A DNA stretch of 10,161 nt from Gammaproteobacteria bacterium. Its GTDB lineage: Bacteria; Pseudomonadota; Gammaproteobacteria; Xanthomonadales; Xanthomonadaceae. The translations under genes were made by a program, and so were the position numbers. Within the stretch, counting starts at the first letter, position 1; each line of letters begins with the position of its first letter. This document shows positions 8,748 through 10,161 of the stretch, one piece after another. The stretch covers positions 1 to 10,161 of the forward strand of contig JAAZHF010000118.1 of assembly GCA_012510865.1 (NCBI GenBank). Direction: 5' to 3'. The notes under the pieces were generated by a model. It was not told where the DNA came from. It saw only the letters and a program-made list of their open reading frames with translations, and did no database searches.

Positions 8748-9893
8748 GTGTCCCTGCGCCTCGCACCGCTCGCCTGCGCCCTGGTCCTTGCCGCCTGCGG
8801 AGGGAGCCGGACCGGCGCCGACGACGCCACGACGCCCGCGGGCGCGGAGGAGAAGGTCCTCAACGTCTACAACTGGTCGGACTACGTCGCGCCCGACACC
8901 ATCGCGAACTTCGAGGCCGCCACCGGCATCAAGGTCAACTACGACGTGTACGCCGACAACGAGGCCCTGGAGACCAAGATGACCGCGGGCGGCTCCGGCT
9001 ACGACGTGGTCTTCCCCTCGGCCCGGCCCTTCGCCCAGCGCCAGATCCGCGCCGGCCTGTACGCCGCGCTCGACAAGTCGAAGCTGCCCAACCTCCGCCA
9101 CATCGACCCGGCCATCCTGGACGGCCTCACCGACATCGACCCCGGCAACGCGCACGTCGTGCCCTACATGTGGGGCACCACCGGCCTGGGCATCAACGTC
9201 GACAAAGTGAAGGCCGCGCTGGGCGAAGACGCGCCGCTGGACTCCTGGGGCCTGCTGTTCGAACCGGCGAACGCGGCGAAGCTGGCCGGCTGCGGCATCA
9301 GCGTCCTCGACGACGACCAGGAAACCTTCGGCGCGGCGCTGCTGTGGCTGGGCCGCGATCCCAACGCCGGCGCCGCGGACGAGATCGACGCCGTGCGCGA
9401 GGTCTACGCCGCCATCCGCCCGCACATCCGCACCTTCAACAACGCCGAGTACAAGGACGCGCTGGCCAACGGCGACGTCTGCCTGGCCATGGGCTACTCC
9501 GGCGACATCGGCCAGGCGCGCGACGTCGCCGCCGAGGCCGCCGAGGCCACCGGCCGCGCCGCCCCCGACATCCGCTACGTGGTCCCGAAGGACGGCGCGC
9601 TACGCTGGAACGACGTGGTGGCGATCGCGCGGGACGCCCGCCACCGCGGCAACGCCCACGCCTTCGTCAACTACCTGATGGAGCCGGAGGTGATCGCCGC
9701 GATCACCGACAGCGTGGCCTATGCCAACGCCAACCTGGCGGCCTCGGAGCTCATCGACCCGGAGATCGCCGCCGACCCGGGCGTCTACCCGCCCGCCGAG
9801 GTGCGCGCCAAGCTGGTCGACCCGGCGTCGCTGCCGGAGGACGTGCAGCGCCAGCGCGTGCGCGCCTGGACGGCGATCAAGAGCGGCCGCTAG
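8748..9893 (+). CDS. PotF-like polyamine-binding lipoprotein of an ABC transporter
   Basis: This is the periplasmic polyamine-binding (putrescine/spermidine type) component of a Pot ABC importer. The 381-residue product begins with a lipoprotein signal, SLRLAPLACALVLAACGG, whose lipobox LAAC puts the lipidated Cys at residue 17, so the protein should be membrane-anchored. E. coli PotF is soluble. The mature part has the family hallmarks LNVYNWSDYVAPDTIANFEAATGIKV, GYDVVFPSA, VPYMWGTTGLGIN, DVCLAMGYSGDIGQA, YANANLAA and the end PPAEVRAKL...RVRAWTAIKSGR. In GYSGD a Tyr replaces the Trp of the E. coli PotF binding site (WAGD) while the Asp is kept, so ligand preference may differ. I chose GTG 8748 because GGAG (8738-8741) lies six bases upstream and the signal peptide starts there. 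An upstream in-frame TTG at 8688 falls inside the promoter. The PotA gene follows after three bases. Whether the ligand is putrescine or spermidine cannot be told. Confidence 0.9.
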   Translation: MSLRLAPLACALVLAACGGSRTGADDATTPAGAEEKVLNVYNWSDYVAPDTIANFEAATGIKVNYDVYADNEALETKMTAGGSGYDVVFPSARPFAQRQIRAGLYAALDKSKLPNLRHIDPAILDGLTDIDPGNAHVVPYMWGTTGLGINVDKVKAALGEDAPLDSWGLLFEPANAAKLAGCGISVLDDDQETFGAALLWLGRDPNAGAADEIDAVREVYAAIRPHIRTFNNAEYKDALANGDVCLAMGYSGDIGQARDVAAEAAEATGRAAPDIRYVVPKDGALRWNDVVAIARDARHRGNAHAFVNYLMEPEVIAAITDSVAYANANLAASELIDPEIAADPGVYPPAEVRAKLVDPASLPEDVQRQRVRAWTAIKSGR

Positions 9894-9896
9894 GCG

Positions 9897-10161
9897 ATGT
9901 CCGCCATCCCCGGCGCCGCCGCGGCCCAGCCCTGGCGGGACCCGGCGGCCCAGCCCTTCGTGCGCATCGAAGGCGTGACGCGCGCCTTCGGCAAGGTCTA
10001 TGCCTGCGACGACATCAGCCTGGACATCTACCGCGGCGAGTTCTTCGCGCTGCTGGGCGGGTCGGGCTCGGGCAAGAGCACCCTGCTGCGGATCCTCGCC
10101 GGGCTGGAGAAGCCCGACCAGGGTCGGATCCTGATCGACGGCGTGGACGTGACCGGGCTGC
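9897..10161 (+). CDS. potA: PotA-like polyamine ABC transporter ATPase (5' end only)
   Basis: This is the start of the cytoplasmic ATP-binding subunit that would power the Pot importer. The frame runs from ATG 9897 to the window edge without a stop, giving 88 codons. Visible are the ABC opening VRIEGVTRAFGKVYACDDISLDIYRGEFFALLGG, the Walker A motif GGSGSGKST and RILAGLEKPDQGRILIDGVDVTGL, all typical of the PotA/PotG class. The Q-loop, signature motif and Walker B lie beyond the window. The gene begins three bases after the binding-protein stop, so the two are almost certainly co-transcribed. An unconserved N-terminal extension of about 20 residues contains an AAQP repeat. A GTG at 9960, just before the conserved domain, is a possible later start. 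No well-spaced Shine-Dalgarno supports the ATG. The choice of potA rather than potG rests on general similarity only. Confidence 0.9.
   Translation, partial: MSAIPGAAAAQPWRDPAAQPFVRIEGVTRAFGKVYACDDISLDIYRGEFFALLGGSGSGKSTLLRILAGLEKPDQGRILIDGVDVTGL

Noticed and set aside
6149..8863. A 904-codon open frame on the minus strand
   Set aside because: It is antisense to guaA and out of frame with torF. The product shows no domain, and the length is explained by GC-rich codon bias.

Overview
This is a GC-rich (roughly 70%) chromosomal window from a gammaproteobacterium. The protein sequences resemble those of Xanthomonadaceae/Lysobacteraceae (Xanthomonas, Lysobacter, Luteimonas), judged from the BamB tail, Der, FolD, the rhodanese-MoeB fusion and the TorF-type porin. 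The genus is not determined. Nearly every base is coding, and no gap between genes exceeds about 135 bases. I see no tRNA, rRNA, CRISPR array, insertion sequence or prophage gene.

Layout, left to right. The 3' end of bamB (outer-membrane assembly lipoprotein) runs into der (double-GTPase ribosome assembly factor), then mobA (molybdopterin guanylyltransferase) with a GTGA overlap. After a GC-rich hairpin comes an N-terminal rhodanese fused to a MoeB/ThiF adenylyltransferase, probably also for molybdenum cofactor synthesis. folD (one-carbon folate enzyme) follows with its own Shine-Dalgarno. Next is a compact guanine-nucleotide operon: guaB (IMP dehydrogenase), a 76-residue single-pass membrane protein of unknown function, and guaA (GMP synthase). 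Its genes overlap by 1 and 4 bases. FolD and GuaB/GuaA are functionally linked, since 10-formyl-THF feeds purine synthesis.

A hairpin separates guaA from a convergent, minus-strand TorF-family porin gene. The porin shares a 131-base divergent promoter region with a plus-strand gene for a PotF-like polyamine-binding lipoprotein. That gene is followed closely by the start of potA (polyamine ABC transporter ATPase), which is cut by the window edge.

Most of the window is housekeeping, and I found no convincing new multi-gene system. The points most worth a second look are: (1) a 60-base AT-rich, atypical-codon patch inside the highly conserved 3' end of guaA, next to a GAGTGGGA sequence known from guaA-targeting genomic islands; (2) replacement of the invariant P-loop lysine by threonine in the first GTPase domain of Der; (3) the small membrane protein coupled between guaB and guaA; (4) the rhodanese-first domain order of the MoeB-like protein; (5) the tightly packed divergent promoters between torF and potF.
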